This document shows positions 16,956 to 25,337 of a stretch of DNA of 64,000 nt, piece by piece (positions within the stretch are counted from its first letter, which is position 1; each line of letters begins with the position of its first letter). The translations under genes and the position numbers were made by a program. The stretch spans positions 62,001 through 126,000 of the forward strand of contig NZ_BDBF01000025.1 of assembly GCF_001612845.1 (NCBI RefSeq), written 5' to 3'. Below the pieces are notes generated by a model that saw only the letters and a program-made list of their open reading frames with translations, had not been told where the DNA came from and did not search any database. Source of the DNA: Nocardia elegans NBRC 108235 (lineage in GTDB: Bacteria > Actinomycetota > Actinomycetes > Mycobacteriales > Mycobacteriaceae).

Positions 16956-17612
16956 CTAGTACCAGTGGTGGGACTGCCAGAACGCCCAGGCACCGTCGGG
17001 GCTGCCGTACCGCTCGACCATGTAGTCGTAGGTCCAGCGGATCTGGGTCACCGGGTTGATCATCCAGTCCACCCCGTGCGAGGCCATCCGCTCCGGCGGC
17101 AACGCCTGCCCGAGACCGTAGGCGCCCGATTCCGGATTGACCGCGAACGGGTTCCAGCTGCTCTCGTGCGTGATCACGTTGTCGAACGACGGGAACTGCG
17201 GAGCCGGGACGATCGTCAGGGCGACCGTCTTCATCGGCAGGCCCAGCAGCAGACCCGCGGTGGCGGAACCGGAGGATCCCGCCGAACCCGAGGCCGAACC
17301 GGATGCCGATCCGGAGGTGTCGGCGCACGCGGGCCCGCAGTCGGCGCCGGCCGTCGCGGCGAGGGCCACCGGCGCGCCGACCAGCCACAGCGCGCAGAAT
17401 GCGGCGAGAGCGGCGCGGCGACGCTGAGGCGCTGGTGTCGTCTCGGTCACAATTTGGCCGGCGGTCCGAGCGGGGTCGAAAGATGGCGGCGAGGTTGCCG
17501 AGTCGATCGGCGCTGCGAAGGCGGCCGGAAAATGCGTTGCGGAATCCGCGGTGTTCGGGGTCTGATTTGTCGGCTGGGCCGGAATTCGGGCGGGCTCGAT
17601 TGGCGCAGACAT
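16956..17612 (-). CDS. Transglycosylase-like secreted protein
   Basis: The C-terminal 80 residues form an SLT-type/lysozyme-like domain: THESSWNPFAVNPESGAYGLGQ with the presumed catalytic glutamate, then NPVTQIRWTYDYMVERYG and a final WQSHHWY. Such domains cut peptidoglycan strands. A hydrophobic segment (AALAAFCALWLVGAPVALA) after RRR acts as signal or anchor, followed by a Ser/Gly/Ala repeat linker. From the ATG at 17612 (218 aa) about 65 residues precede this segment, unusual for a signal peptide. A GTG at 17450 would give a 164-residue protein with a normal signal peptide but no clear ribosome site. It is divergent from the second MarR cassette. Confidence 0.85.
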   Translation of the reverse strand: MSAPIEPARIPAQPTNQTPNTADSATHFPAAFAAPIDSATSPPSFDPARTAGQIVTETTPAPQRRRAALAAFCALWLVGAPVALAATAGADCGPACADTSGSASGSASGSAGSSGSATAGLLLGLPMKTVALTIVPAPQFPSFDNVITHESSWNPFAVNPESGAYGLGQALPPERMASHGVDWMINPVTQIRWTYDYMVERYGSPDGAWAFWQSHHWY

Positions 17613-17781
17613 GGTCAGCTCGGTCCTTCCGCGTCGACTTGCCGATCGATCAGAGTCGGAAATGCGACAGTTCGAGCAAACCATCGGTAATCCCGGGATG
17701 TCCGGATTGCTCTCGGCGTGTCCGGGCCGGTGTTCCCTGGTGTGGGCCGGGGTACGTGCGAGTGGGTTCCGAACGTATGTA

Positions 17782-17800
17782 TAGTTGGCCTCAGCAACTA
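17782..17800. promoter_or_regulatory. MarR operator before cassette 2
   Basis: TAGTTGGCCTCAGCAACTA has the same 6-bp arms and spacing as the site at 7546-7564, with two changes in the 7-base centre. It also overlaps a TATAGT element. A second TAGTTGTAC half-site follows directly, as in cassette 1. The shared operator suggests cross-regulation by the two MarR paralogues. Confidence 0.75.
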
Positions 17801-17847
17801 GTTGTACATGCTAATCAAATGCGTCGTGGGGAGAAGGAAGCTCGGTC

Positions 17848-18357
17848 ATGGTCGTCGATGCCCGTGATCCCGGCGCCGGCGTCACCGAACAGGATGTGGC
17901 CGATCGACTCGGCGGTCAGCTGATCCGGTTGATGCGGGCGATCGGCAGAACCAAATCGCACATAGCCAAGTACGGTCCGGACGGTCTGGAGCGATCGGCC
18001 TATTCTGTACTGTTCTGCCTGGTCCACGACGGTCCGCAGCGGACGGGAAAGCTGGCGGACACTCTGCATACCGAAACATCGACCATCAGCAGGCAGACTC
18101 GATCGCTGGTGGCACATGGCCTGGTGGAACGCCGGGCCGACCCCGTGGACGGCCGGGCCTGCGTGCTGGCGCCCACCGCCGAGGGGGTGCGGGTCTTCGA
18201 GGAGAACCGTCGAAACCGCAACCGCTGGCTGGCCGAGGTGATGGCCGAGTGGCCCGCCGACGAGCGGGCCAGATTGACCGATCTCCTCGAGCTGCTCGTC
18301 AGCGGCATCGAGGAATCCACAGCCGAAAAATCCACTGCAACAGCCGATTCGAATTAG
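17848..18357 (+). CDS. MarR-family transcriptional regulator, cassette 2
   Basis: This 169-residue paralogue of the regulator at 7612 has the same helix-turn-helix (STISRQTRSLVAHGLVERRADP) and wing (DGRACVLAPTAEG). The start at 17848 is preceded by GGGGAGAAGGAAG, a strong ribosome site. Its stop is 13 bases before the MFS gene, instead of the 4-base overlap of cassette 1. The protein very probably represses the MarR-MFS-YceI operon through the inverted repeat at 17782. The ligand is unknown. Confidence 0.95.
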   Translation: MVVDARDPGAGVTEQDVADRLGGQLIRLMRAIGRTKSHIAKYGPDGLERSAYSVLFCLVHDGPQRTGKLADTLHTETSTISRQTRSLVAHGLVERRADPVDGRACVLAPTAEGVRVFEENRRNRNRWLAEVMAEWPADERARLTDLLELLVSGIEESTAEKSTATADSN

Positions 18358-18370
18358 GGCTTACATACAC

Positions 18371-21070
18371 ATGACGACTTCGACCAGTGAGGCTCCGCCG
18401 GCGCAGCCGAACGCTCCGACCGTCGCGCCGCCGGCGGACGTGCGACCGTCTCTGTCGCATCGGCAGATTTTGACTATTTTGTCCGGTTTGTTGCTGGGGA
18501 TGTTCTTGGCGGCGCTGGATCAGAATATTGTGAGTGTGGCGATTGTCCGGATCGCGAATAGTTTGCATGGTTTCGATCAGCAGGCGTGGGCGACGACGGC
18601 GTATTTGATTACGGCGACGATTTCGACGCCGTTGTACGGCAAGTTGGCCGATATTTATGGGCGTAAGCCGTTTTATTTGCTGGCGATCGGTATTTTCGTG
18701 GTGGGGTCGGCGGCGTGTACGTTCGCGACGTCGATGTACGAGTTGGCGGCGTTCCGGGCGTTCCAGGGTTTGGGCGCCGGTGGCCTGATGTCGCTGGCCA
18801 TGACCATCGTGGGCGATATCGTCCCGCCGCGTGAACGGGCCCGCTACCAGGGCTATTTCATGATGGTCTTCGGCACTTCGACCGTGCTGGGCCCGGTGCT
18901 CGGCGGTCTGTTCTCCGATTACGACACCCTGTGGGGGATCGACGGCTGGCGCTGGGTGTTCCTGGTGAACGTGCCGATCGGCGTGGTCGCGCTCGCGGTC
19001 GTGGCCAAGGTGCTCAACGTCCCACATCAGCGGCAGAAGTTGAATGTCGACTGGTGGGGTGCGATCGCGCTGGCGATCTGTGTGGTGCCGTTGCTGATCG
19101 TGGCCGAACAGGGCCGCACCTGGGGCTGGGGCTCCGGCGATTCGGTGATCTGCTACGCCGTCGGCGCGGTGGGCCTGGTGCTGTTCATCGGGGTGGAGTA
19201 CCTGATGAAGGACTCCGCGCTGATTCCGCTGCGGCTGTTCAAGAATTCCACTTTCTCGGTGGTGATGATCGGCGGCTTCATCGTCGGTATCGCGATGTTC
19301 GGCGCGATCAGTATGGTGCCGTTGTATCTGCAGGTGGTGCGCGGCTATTCGCCGACCGAGGCGGGTCTGCTGATGCTGCCGCTGGTGCTGGGCATCATGA
19401 TCGGGTCGATGATCTCCGGCCAGGTCGTCAAGCGCACCGGCCGCTACAAGATCCTGCCGGTGGTCGGCACCTTCCTGGTGACCGTGGGCGCGCTGCTCTA
19501 TGCCCAGTTGCACTTCGACAGCGCGATGTGGCAGGTGCTCGCGATCGGCGCGCTGGTCGGTCTGGGCTTGGGCTGCTGTATGCAGACGTTGATCATCGCG
19601 GCGCAGAATGCCGGTCCGCGTTCGGATATGGGTGTGTCGACGGCGTCGGCGACCTTCTTCCGGCAGGTCGGCGGCACGCTGGGCGTCGCGGTGTTCCTGA
19701 CGATTCTGTTCAATCTGTTGCCGCACAAGATCACCGACGCCTTCGGCGGTCACCTGCCGCCCGGACTGGACGCCGGCAAGCTGAACCAGTTGCAGGCCAA
19801 CACCGCCGGAATCGGCGCGCTGCCGCAGCAGATCAAGGATCCGATCCTGATCGGATTCACCAACTCGATGCACGGCGTCTTCTACGCCGCGGCGGGCGTG
19901 GCCCTGCTGGCCTGCATTGTCATGATGTTCATGAAAGAGATTCCGCTGCAGGATGCTTCGGCGCCCGCCCCGGCGCCGAAGGATCCGGTCGAGGCGGCCG
20001 AAGCCGAATGGGCCGAGAACCAGGTGTGGGAGGGTGCCGCCCAGGCGCTCTCCGAGCCCGAACCGGTTCTCGCCGCCGCGGCGGCGGGTCGGCACGCCGC
20101 GGCCAACGGGCACGAATCACATCGAATTGCGGAGGTTTCGGCGATGACAAACACTCCTGTCGTCAACTCCCACGGCAGCGGCCACGCCATCGGCGGGCAG
20201 GTGCGTCGGGCCGACGGCCGACCGGTCGCGGGCGCCGCGCTGACACTGATCGACCAACGCGGACACCAGGTTTCGCGTTCGACCGGCGACAGCGGCGGGC
20301 GCTACTCGATCGAGCCGCCCGGCGCGGGCAACTATGTGCTGATCGTCTCCGCGAACGGTCACCAGCCCGCCGCGGTCAATGTCACCGCCGACGGCCGCAC
20401 TCAGCGCCTCGACCTGACCCTGCAGGGTTCGGGCGAGCTGTCGGGGACGGTCCGGACCACTGTGACGGGTCAGCCGCTGGCCGGTGCGACCGTCACCCTC
20501 ACCGATCTGCGTGGTGAAGTAGTGGGTGCGGCGGTCACCGACGAGTCCGGCAACTACCTCTGCCACGGGGTGGTCTCGGGGACCTACACCCTGGTCGCGG
20601 TGGCCGAACACATGCGCCCGAGCGCGACCGCGCTGGTCGTGCCCGACAGTGGCCTGTTGCACCACGACATCGAGCTCTCGCCGATGGCGGTGCTGACCGG
20701 AACCGTGCTCGCCGACGGCGGTGCGGTGCCGGACGCGGAGGTCACGATGCTGGATCGCTCCGGAACCCCGATCGGGACCACTCGCACCGACGAGAACGGG
20801 CAGTATGTACTGACCGACCTCAGCGAGGGTGAGTACACGGTGGTCGCGCGCGGATATCCGCCGGTGACCAGCCGGGTCGCCGTCGGCGGCGGCGAGGTCG
20901 AGCACGATGTCCGGCTGGGTTACGACGACGGTGACGAGGACGAGCGCCCGGCCGCCGGGCCCACCGGAGTCGCCGGCACCAACGGTGCCGCGACGAACGG
21001 AGAACGGAACGGGGTCCGGCACAATGGTGTCGAGCCCAGTGGTGTCGATCAGAACACGGAGCACTCATGA
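18371..21070 (+). CDS. DHA2-type MFS exporter with three C-terminal CpReg domains, copy 2
   Basis: The 899-residue product has the same plan as copy 1. A 14-helix DHA2 transporter covers about residues 28-520, a linker runs to about 600, and three beta-sandwich repeats start near 605, 690 and 774. After about 855 there is an Asp/Glu- then Asn/Gly-rich tail that copy 1 lacks. Motif A reads GKLADIYGRKPF. The gene overlaps the YceI gene by 4 bases. The 5' tract 18455-18792 is nearly identical to copy 1, while the rest differs at many third positions. The CpReg domains are expected in the cytoplasm if the usual topology holds. The transported compound cannot be read from the sequence. Confidence 0.95.
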   Translation: MTTSTSEAPPAQPNAPTVAPPADVRPSLSHRQILTILSGLLLGMFLAALDQNIVSVAIVRIANSLHGFDQQAWATTAYLITATISTPLYGKLADIYGRKPFYLLAIGIFVVGSAACTFATSMYELAAFRAFQGLGAGGLMSLAMTIVGDIVPPRERARYQGYFMMVFGTSTVLGPVLGGLFSDYDTLWGIDGWRWVFLVNVPIGVVALAVVAKVLNVPHQRQKLNVDWWGAIALAICVVPLLIVAEQGRTWGWGSGDSVICYAVGAVGLVLFIGVEYLMKDSALIPLRLFKNSTFSVVMIGGFIVGIAMFGAISMVPLYLQVVRGYSPTEAGLLMLPLVLGIMIGSMISGQVVKRTGRYKILPVVGTFLVTVGALLYAQLHFDSAMWQVLAIGALVGLGLGCCMQTLIIAAQNAGPRSDMGVSTASATFFRQVGGTLGVAVFLTILFNLLPHKITDAFGGHLPPGLDAGKLNQLQANTAGIGALPQQIKDPILIGFTNSMHGVFYAAAGVALLACIVMMFMKEIPLQDASAPAPAPKDPVEAAEAEWAENQVWEGAAQALSEPEPVLAAAAAGRHAAANGHESHRIAEVSAMTNTPVVNSHGSGHAIGGQVRRADGRPVAGAALTLIDQRGHQVSRSTGDSGGRYSIEPPGAGNYVLIVSANGHQPAAVNVTADGRTQRLDLTLQGSGELSGTVRTTVTGQPLAGATVTLTDLRGEVVGAAVTDESGNYLCHGVVSGTYTLVAVAEHMRPSATALVVPDSGLLHHDIELSPMAVLTGTVLADGGAVPDAEVTMLDRSGTPIGTTRTDENGQYVLTDLSEGEYTVVARGYPPVTSRVAVGGGEVEHDVRLGYDDGDEDERPAAGPTGVAGTNGAATNGERNGVRHNGVEPSGVDQNTEHS
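18455..18792 (+). repeat. 338-bp near-identical tract, copy 2
   Basis: Partner of 8187-8524, in the same orientation and 10,268 bases apart. One difference is visible by eye. As direct repeats the pair could recombine and delete the DNA between them, fusing the two exporter genes in frame. Confidence 0.9.
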
Positions 21071-21888
21071 GCGGTTTGACCGCACAGGTTCGCAATTCCG
21101 ATGGCTGGCCGGTGCCGGGTGCGCTGCTGACCGTGACCGATCTGAACGGTCGCCAGCTCGCCCGTGCGGTGGCCGACGAAACCGGGGCCGCGGCGACCGA
21201 GCCGCTGCCCGCCGGTATGCACACCGCGGTGGTGACCGCCCCCGGTTATCAGCCGGTGGCGCAGATCGCGCGGATATCGGCTTCCGGCAGCGGGCAATTG
21301 GGTGCGGTGGCGTTGCAGTCGGAGGCGAACTCCCTCGGCACGCCGGCACCCGGCCCGTGGACCATCGACCCGGTGCATTCCACGGTCGTGGCCACCGCCC
21401 GCCACCTCGGTATCGCGAGTATCAAGGCGCGGTTCGCCGAGGTCGGCGGCCGGCTGGACGTGGCCCGGAACTTCGAGCAGACAACGGGTTTCGCCGAGAT
21501 CAAGGCGGCCAGCATCGACACCGGAATCGGGATGCGCGACGACCATCTGCGCTCGGCCGACTTCCTCGATGTCGAGAGTTACCCGCTGATCGGATTCACC
21601 GGAACCGGATTGCGGCGCACCGGCGCCGACACCTGGGTGATGCCCGGTGAACTGGAGTTGCACGGTCAGCGCCGCCCGGTGGAGCTGGACCTGACCTACG
21701 GCGGGTCGGGACCCGATCCGTGGGGCGGGGTCCGCGCCGCATTCCATGCCGAGACCCATTTGCACCGCAACGATTTCGCGATCGACTACAACGCCGTCGT
21801 GCGCGCCGGTGTGGCCGCGGTGGGCACCACGGTGAAGATCGAGCTGGATATCGAACTGGTGCAGGGAGATTCGCTACCGCAGATGTAG
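21067..21888 (+). CDS. YceI-family protein with an N-terminal CpReg domain
   Basis: Residues about 1-90 are one carboxypeptidase-regulatory-like beta-sandwich of the kind found at the end of the adjacent exporter. Residues about 97-273 are a YceI domain (WTIDPVHSTVVATARHLGIASIKARF, GELELHGQRRPVELDL, a final FAIDYNAVVRAGVAAVGTTVKIELDIE). YceI folds are lipocalin-like barrels that bind isoprenoid-type lipids such as polyprenyl quinones. There is no signal peptide, so the protein is probably cytoplasmic. The 4-base overlap with the exporter and the shared domain suggest that the two proteins act together, for example by handing a hydrophobic ligand to the transporter. That role is inference. Confidence 0.93.
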   Translation: MSGLTAQVRNSDGWPVPGALLTVTDLNGRQLARAVADETGAAATEPLPAGMHTAVVTAPGYQPVAQIARISASGSGQLGAVALQSEANSLGTPAPGPWTIDPVHSTVVATARHLGIASIKARFAEVGGRLDVARNFEQTTGFAEIKAASIDTGIGMRDDHLRSADFLDVESYPLIGFTGTGLRRTGADTWVMPGELELHGQRRPVELDLTYGGSGPDPWGGVRAAFHAETHLHRNDFAIDYNAVVRAGVAAVGTTVKIELDIELVQGDSLPQM

Positions 21889-21913
21889 CGGCGGGCCGGG
21901 CCGGTGCGACCGG

Positions 21914-22246
21914 TCAGCTCGCGTGGCGTTCCGGGACGACCCAGATGCGCTGCACCGCGGGAAATTCCGTGGTGTCGGCGCTGGGGTCGACCTCGACGTC
22001 CGCATCGAACTCCGGATACCAATGTGTCATGCCCGCAAGGGAATCCGCCGCATCGGGGATGTCGAGTTGCAGCTCGATGGTGTCGGTGAACGGGTCGATC
22101 ACCGCGGCGTGGCGGGCCGGTTCCGGCGCGGCGTGGCGCGGGCGAAACCGTAGCCGATCGATGAAGTCATCGACGGAGGTGTATCCGGCCTCGTAGATCT
22201 CGGCCAGCAATCGTTCGGCGGGCGACGGGGCGTGGAATCCGCGCAT
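21914..22246 (-). CDS. Hypothetical protein (110 aa)
   Basis: A short acidic protein of no recognised family. It has a helical N-terminus (SPAERLLAEIYEAGYTSVDDFIDRLRFRP) and a C-terminal half rich in Asp, Glu, Trp and Tyr. The ATG at 22246 follows AGGGA at good spacing. The upstream inverted repeat ACACTACGGTGT (22271-22282) may be part of its promoter. It is convergent with the YceI gene and upstream of no clear partner. Confidence 0.65.
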   Translation of the reverse strand: MRGFHAPSPAERLLAEIYEAGYTSVDDFIDRLRFRPRHAAPEPARHAAVIDPFTDTIELQLDIPDAADSLAGMTHWYPEFDADVEVDPSADTTEFPAVQRIWVVPERHAS

Positions 22247-22297
22247 ACTGTCCCTCGATTTATCGATGTTTCACACTACGGTGTTGTTCAGGGGCGA

Positions 22298-22440
22298 TGG
22301 GGGCTGTCGGGGACGCAGCCCCCACCTGACCTGATGTTGCGACAGCGGGACGCTGTGGGCATGGCGACCCGCTCTGCAAGCCCCGAGCTATCGAGGCAGT
22401 CAGAGCCTAAGCCACCCCGGAGCAACCGCACGGCATTTCG
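22298..22440. other. Hairpin-rich intergenic segment
   Basis: Between genes at 22246 and 22453, both on the minus strand, there are several inverted repeats: TGGGGGCTG/CAGCCCCCA (22298-22324, 9-bp stem), ACAGCG-GGA-CGCTGT near 22342-22356, and a GCTCTG/CAGAGC pairing near 22370-22408. The first hairpin could be the terminator of the regulator gene ending at 22453. The rest could be a structured RNA, a 3' untranslated region or the remains of a mobile element. No coding frame is convincing. Confidence 0.45.
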
Positions 22441-22452
22441 GGGGAAACTTCA

Positions 22453-23625
22453 CTAATTCGCAGACGCGAAATTCGTTGCGCCAGGCCGTACCAGACGGTC
22501 GTATTGAATCGCCCACCACACCTGCGCACCCGTGTGGGCCCGGCGCAGATCGCACCCGGTCAGCTCCTCGAAACGGCCGATGCGATAGCGGACCGTATTG
22601 GGATGCACGATCAGTCGCTGTGCGGTCGCCTCGATGCGCATGCCGGTATCGAGATACGCCGTCACGGTGTCGATCAGCGTCGCGGCCGAGCCGCTGCTGC
22701 CCAGCGGCGCGAGATAGCGACGCACGAGTTCGGCGCCGAGTTCGGGATCGGCGGCGACGCCCGGAAGCAGTCCGAGACTGTCGAATTCACAGGTCCCGGT
22801 ATGGCCGAGCGCGGCCGCCGTGGCCAGGGCGCGGCCCGCCAGCCGAAACGACCGCGGGGCCTCGGCGAGCGGGCGCGGTGGTCCGAACGCCAGCAGTGCC
22901 GCACCCGGAATGTGGATCGTGCGATCGGTGAACCCGGCGTAGTCGCCGTCGATCACGGTGCGGAAGGCGTAATCCGCGCCCTGGGGTCGCAGCAGACGGT
23001 CGAATTCGGTCGGCGGCGCCGCGTCGGCGCGGGCGCGGAAGGCACGATAGTCGGCGTCGGCGCGCAGGCCGTAGCGCTGAATGCCCAATGTCAGCTCGGT
23101 GGCCGAAATCGTGCCCGCCAGCACGGCTCGCGTGAATTCCGCGCGCTGGATACGGTCGTGACCGGCCCGGGTGCGCTCGACCTCGTGGTGGGCGTCGGAG
23201 AACGAGGCCGTCGCATCGTCGACCAATTCGAGCAGATCTCGGGTGATCTCGAACAGCACCGCGTCGTCGGCGCCGCATTCGGCCGCCACCGCGCTCAGCG
23301 TCTCGAGATGCAGGCGTTCGGCCAGGCGCCAGGCGCGTAGCAGCGCCTCCATGGACACCGCCTGCGTGGCGCGGATCCGGCCGTAATCGGTCAGCCGGGT
23401 GCCTTCGGACGATTCGACATCGGCCGTACCGGCGAGGGAGGCGAACAGCCGGTCCATGATCGCCATCGTCGTCGGCAGCAGATCGGCCGCATCGATCGTG
23501 CGGTAATCCGGAATCTCGGCGCGGGCCCGGTCGACGATTCGGCTGGCGAGGGCGTCGCGCTCGGCCCGCATCCGCGCCAGCAAGCGTTGCCGCGGGGCGC
23601 TCGAGGACTCGGACGACTCAGTCAT
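22453..23625 (-). CDS. PucR/CdaR-family transcriptional regulator
   Basis: The 390-residue product ends in the PucR-type helix-turn-helix (DTVTAYLDTGMRIEATAQRLIVHPNTVRYRIGRFEELTG can be read at about 325-365). A GGDEF-like middle domain and a helical N-terminal domain precede it. This layout is that of CdaR/PucR regulators, which activate catabolic genes in response to small molecules. Start ATG at 23625; a longer frame to 23727 is less likely. It is divergent from an acyl-CoA ligase starting at 23788 and probably controls it, possibly by sensing a fatty or aromatic acid. No operator is obvious in the 162-base gap. Confidence 0.93.
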   Translation of the reverse strand: MTESSESSSAPRQRLLARMRAERDALASRIVDRARAEIPDYRTIDAADLLPTTMAIMDRLFASLAGTADVESSEGTRLTDYGRIRATQAVSMEALLRAWRLAERLHLETLSAVAAECGADDAVLFEITRDLLELVDDATASFSDAHHEVERTRAGHDRIQRAEFTRAVLAGTISATELTLGIQRYGLRADADYRAFRARADAAPPTEFDRLLRPQGADYAFRTVIDGDYAGFTDRTIHIPGAALLAFGPPRPLAEAPRSFRLAGRALATAAALGHTGTCEFDSLGLLPGVAADPELGAELVRRYLAPLGSSGSAATLIDTVTAYLDTGMRIEATAQRLIVHPNTVRYRIGRFEELTGCDLRRAHTGAQVWWAIQYDRLVRPGATNFASAN

Positions 23626-23787
23626 GACAGGTCCGAGAATACGACGCGACTTTGGAGAAACCAACAAATCGCGGCCCCCGAACTTCGACGCGAAATCCAT
23701 GGCTGCCCAGCCTGTGGCGTACGACACTCATCGGAGTTCCTCCGTGCCCCCGCCGGAGCGAAGCGAAGGCAGAAAGCAGAGACGCGC

Positions 23788-25332
23788 ATGTATCTCACTC
23801 AGGGCCTGCACCGGGCCGTTCAGCAGAACCCCGACAGGGTCATGTCGATCTGCGGCGATCGTGTTCGCACCTTCGCCGAGGGTGCCGACCGGGTCGCGCG
23901 GCTCGCCGCGGCGTTGCGGCAGCTGGGTGTCGGCGAGGGTGATCGGGTCGCGATTCTGGCGCTCAACAGCGATCGGTATCTGGAGTACGTGCTGGCCGTG
24001 CCGTGGGCCGGAGCAGCGCTCAATCCGGTCAACATTCGCTGGAGTCCGGCGGAAATCGCTTATTCGCTGGAGGATTCCGAGACGGCGGTCCTGCTGGTCG
24101 ACGATACCTTCGCCGCGATGGTGCCCGCGCTGCGGGCGGCCGCGCCGGTGCTGCGCACCGTGATCCACTGCGGTGACGGTCCCGCGCCCGACGGCATGCT
24201 GTCGTACGAGGAACTGATCGCGGGCGCGGACCCCGTCGAGGATGTTCGCCGCGGCGGTGACGCACCGGCCGGGATCTTCTATACCGGCGGGACCACCGGT
24301 CACCCCAAGGGTGTGGTGCTCAGCCACGCCGGTCTGCAGATCTCGGGGCTGGGCAGTCTGTCCACCGGATATCTGGCGCAACCCGGCGCTCGCTATCTGC
24401 ACGCCGCCCCGATGTTCCACCTCGCCGATCTGGCCGGCTGTGTCACCCAGATCATGATGGGTGGCGCGCAGGTGATGGTTCCGGCCTTCGATCCGGTCGC
24501 GGTGATGAAAGCGATTGCCGATCACCAGGTTACGGATACGCTGCTGGTCCCGGTGATGATCCAGATGATCGTCGACCACCCGCGGGTGCGCGACTTCGAT
24601 CTGTCCAGTGTGCGCGGCATCGTCTACGGGGCCTCGCCGATCGCGCAGGCCGTGCTCGAGCGTGCTATGCGGGCGTTCCCGCAGGCGCGCTTCGCCCAGG
24701 CCTACGGAATGACCGAATTGTCCCCCGTGGCAACACTTCTCGGTCCCGAGGACCACCTGGCCGGCCGGTTGCGTTCGGCGGGCCGCGCGGCCCCGCATGC
24801 CGAGGTGCGCATCGCCGATGCCGAGGACAACGAGGTGCCGCGCGGCACGGTCGGCGAGATCCTGGTCCGCGGCGGGCATGTGATGCTCGGTTACTGGAAC
24901 CGGCCCGAGGAGACCACGGCGGCGCTGCGGGGCGGCTGGATGCACACCGGCGACGGCGGTTACATGGACGACGAGGGTTACGTCTACATCGTCGACCGGA
25001 TGAAGGACATGATCGTCAGCGGTGGCGAGAACGTGTACTCCGCCGAGGTGGAGAACGCCGTATCCGCCCATCCGTCGGTGGCGGCGTGTGCGGTGATCGG
25101 TGTCCCGGACGAGGAGTGGGGCGAGCGGGTGCACGCGGTGATCGTGTGCCATCCCGGCGCCACGGTCACCGTTGAGGAGATCCGCGATCACGCCAAGCAA
25201 TCGATCGCCGGCTACAAGACCCCGCGCACCATCGAGCTGGTCGACGCCCTGCCGGTCTCCGGTGCGGGCAAAATTCTCAAACGCGAACTGCGCAAACAGT
25301 ATTGGGGCGATTCGGAGCGACAGGTCCACTGA
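23788..25332 (+). CDS. Fatty-acid-CoA ligase (FadD-like)
   Basis: This 514-residue adenylate-forming enzyme activates a carboxylic acid with ATP and CoA. The ATP loop FYTGGTTGHPKG begins near Y165. YGMTELSP, MHTGDGGYMDDEGYVYIVDR and the C-terminal VSGAGKILKRELR with catalytic lysine K495 follow in order. The start at 23788 comes after GAAGGCAGAAAGCAGAGA. Length and motifs fit medium- or long-chain acyl-CoA synthetases of actinobacteria. It differs from the gene at 1436, which is of the acyl-AMP-ligase type. The divergent PucR-type regulator is its likely control. Confidence 0.94.
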   Translation: MYLTQGLHRAVQQNPDRVMSICGDRVRTFAEGADRVARLAAALRQLGVGEGDRVAILALNSDRYLEYVLAVPWAGAALNPVNIRWSPAEIAYSLEDSETAVLLVDDTFAAMVPALRAAAPVLRTVIHCGDGPAPDGMLSYEELIAGADPVEDVRRGGDAPAGIFYTGGTTGHPKGVVLSHAGLQISGLGSLSTGYLAQPGARYLHAAPMFHLADLAGCVTQIMMGGAQVMVPAFDPVAVMKAIADHQVTDTLLVPVMIQMIVDHPRVRDFDLSSVRGIVYGASPIAQAVLERAMRAFPQARFAQAYGMTELSPVATLLGPEDHLAGRLRSAGRAAPHAEVRIADAEDNEVPRGTVGEILVRGGHVMLGYWNRPEETTAALRGGWMHTGDGGYMDDEGYVYIVDRMKDMIVSGGENVYSAEVENAVSAHPSVAACAVIGVPDEEWGERVHAVIVCHPGATVTVEEIRDHAKQSIAGYKTPRTIELVDALPVSGAGKILKRELRKQYWGDSERQVH

Positions 25333-25337
25333 GCGCG

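Noticed and set aside
22232..22456. Possible 74-residue plus-strand protein
   Set aside because: It covers the hairpin-rich gap, has a polar low-complexity sequence and no ribosome site.
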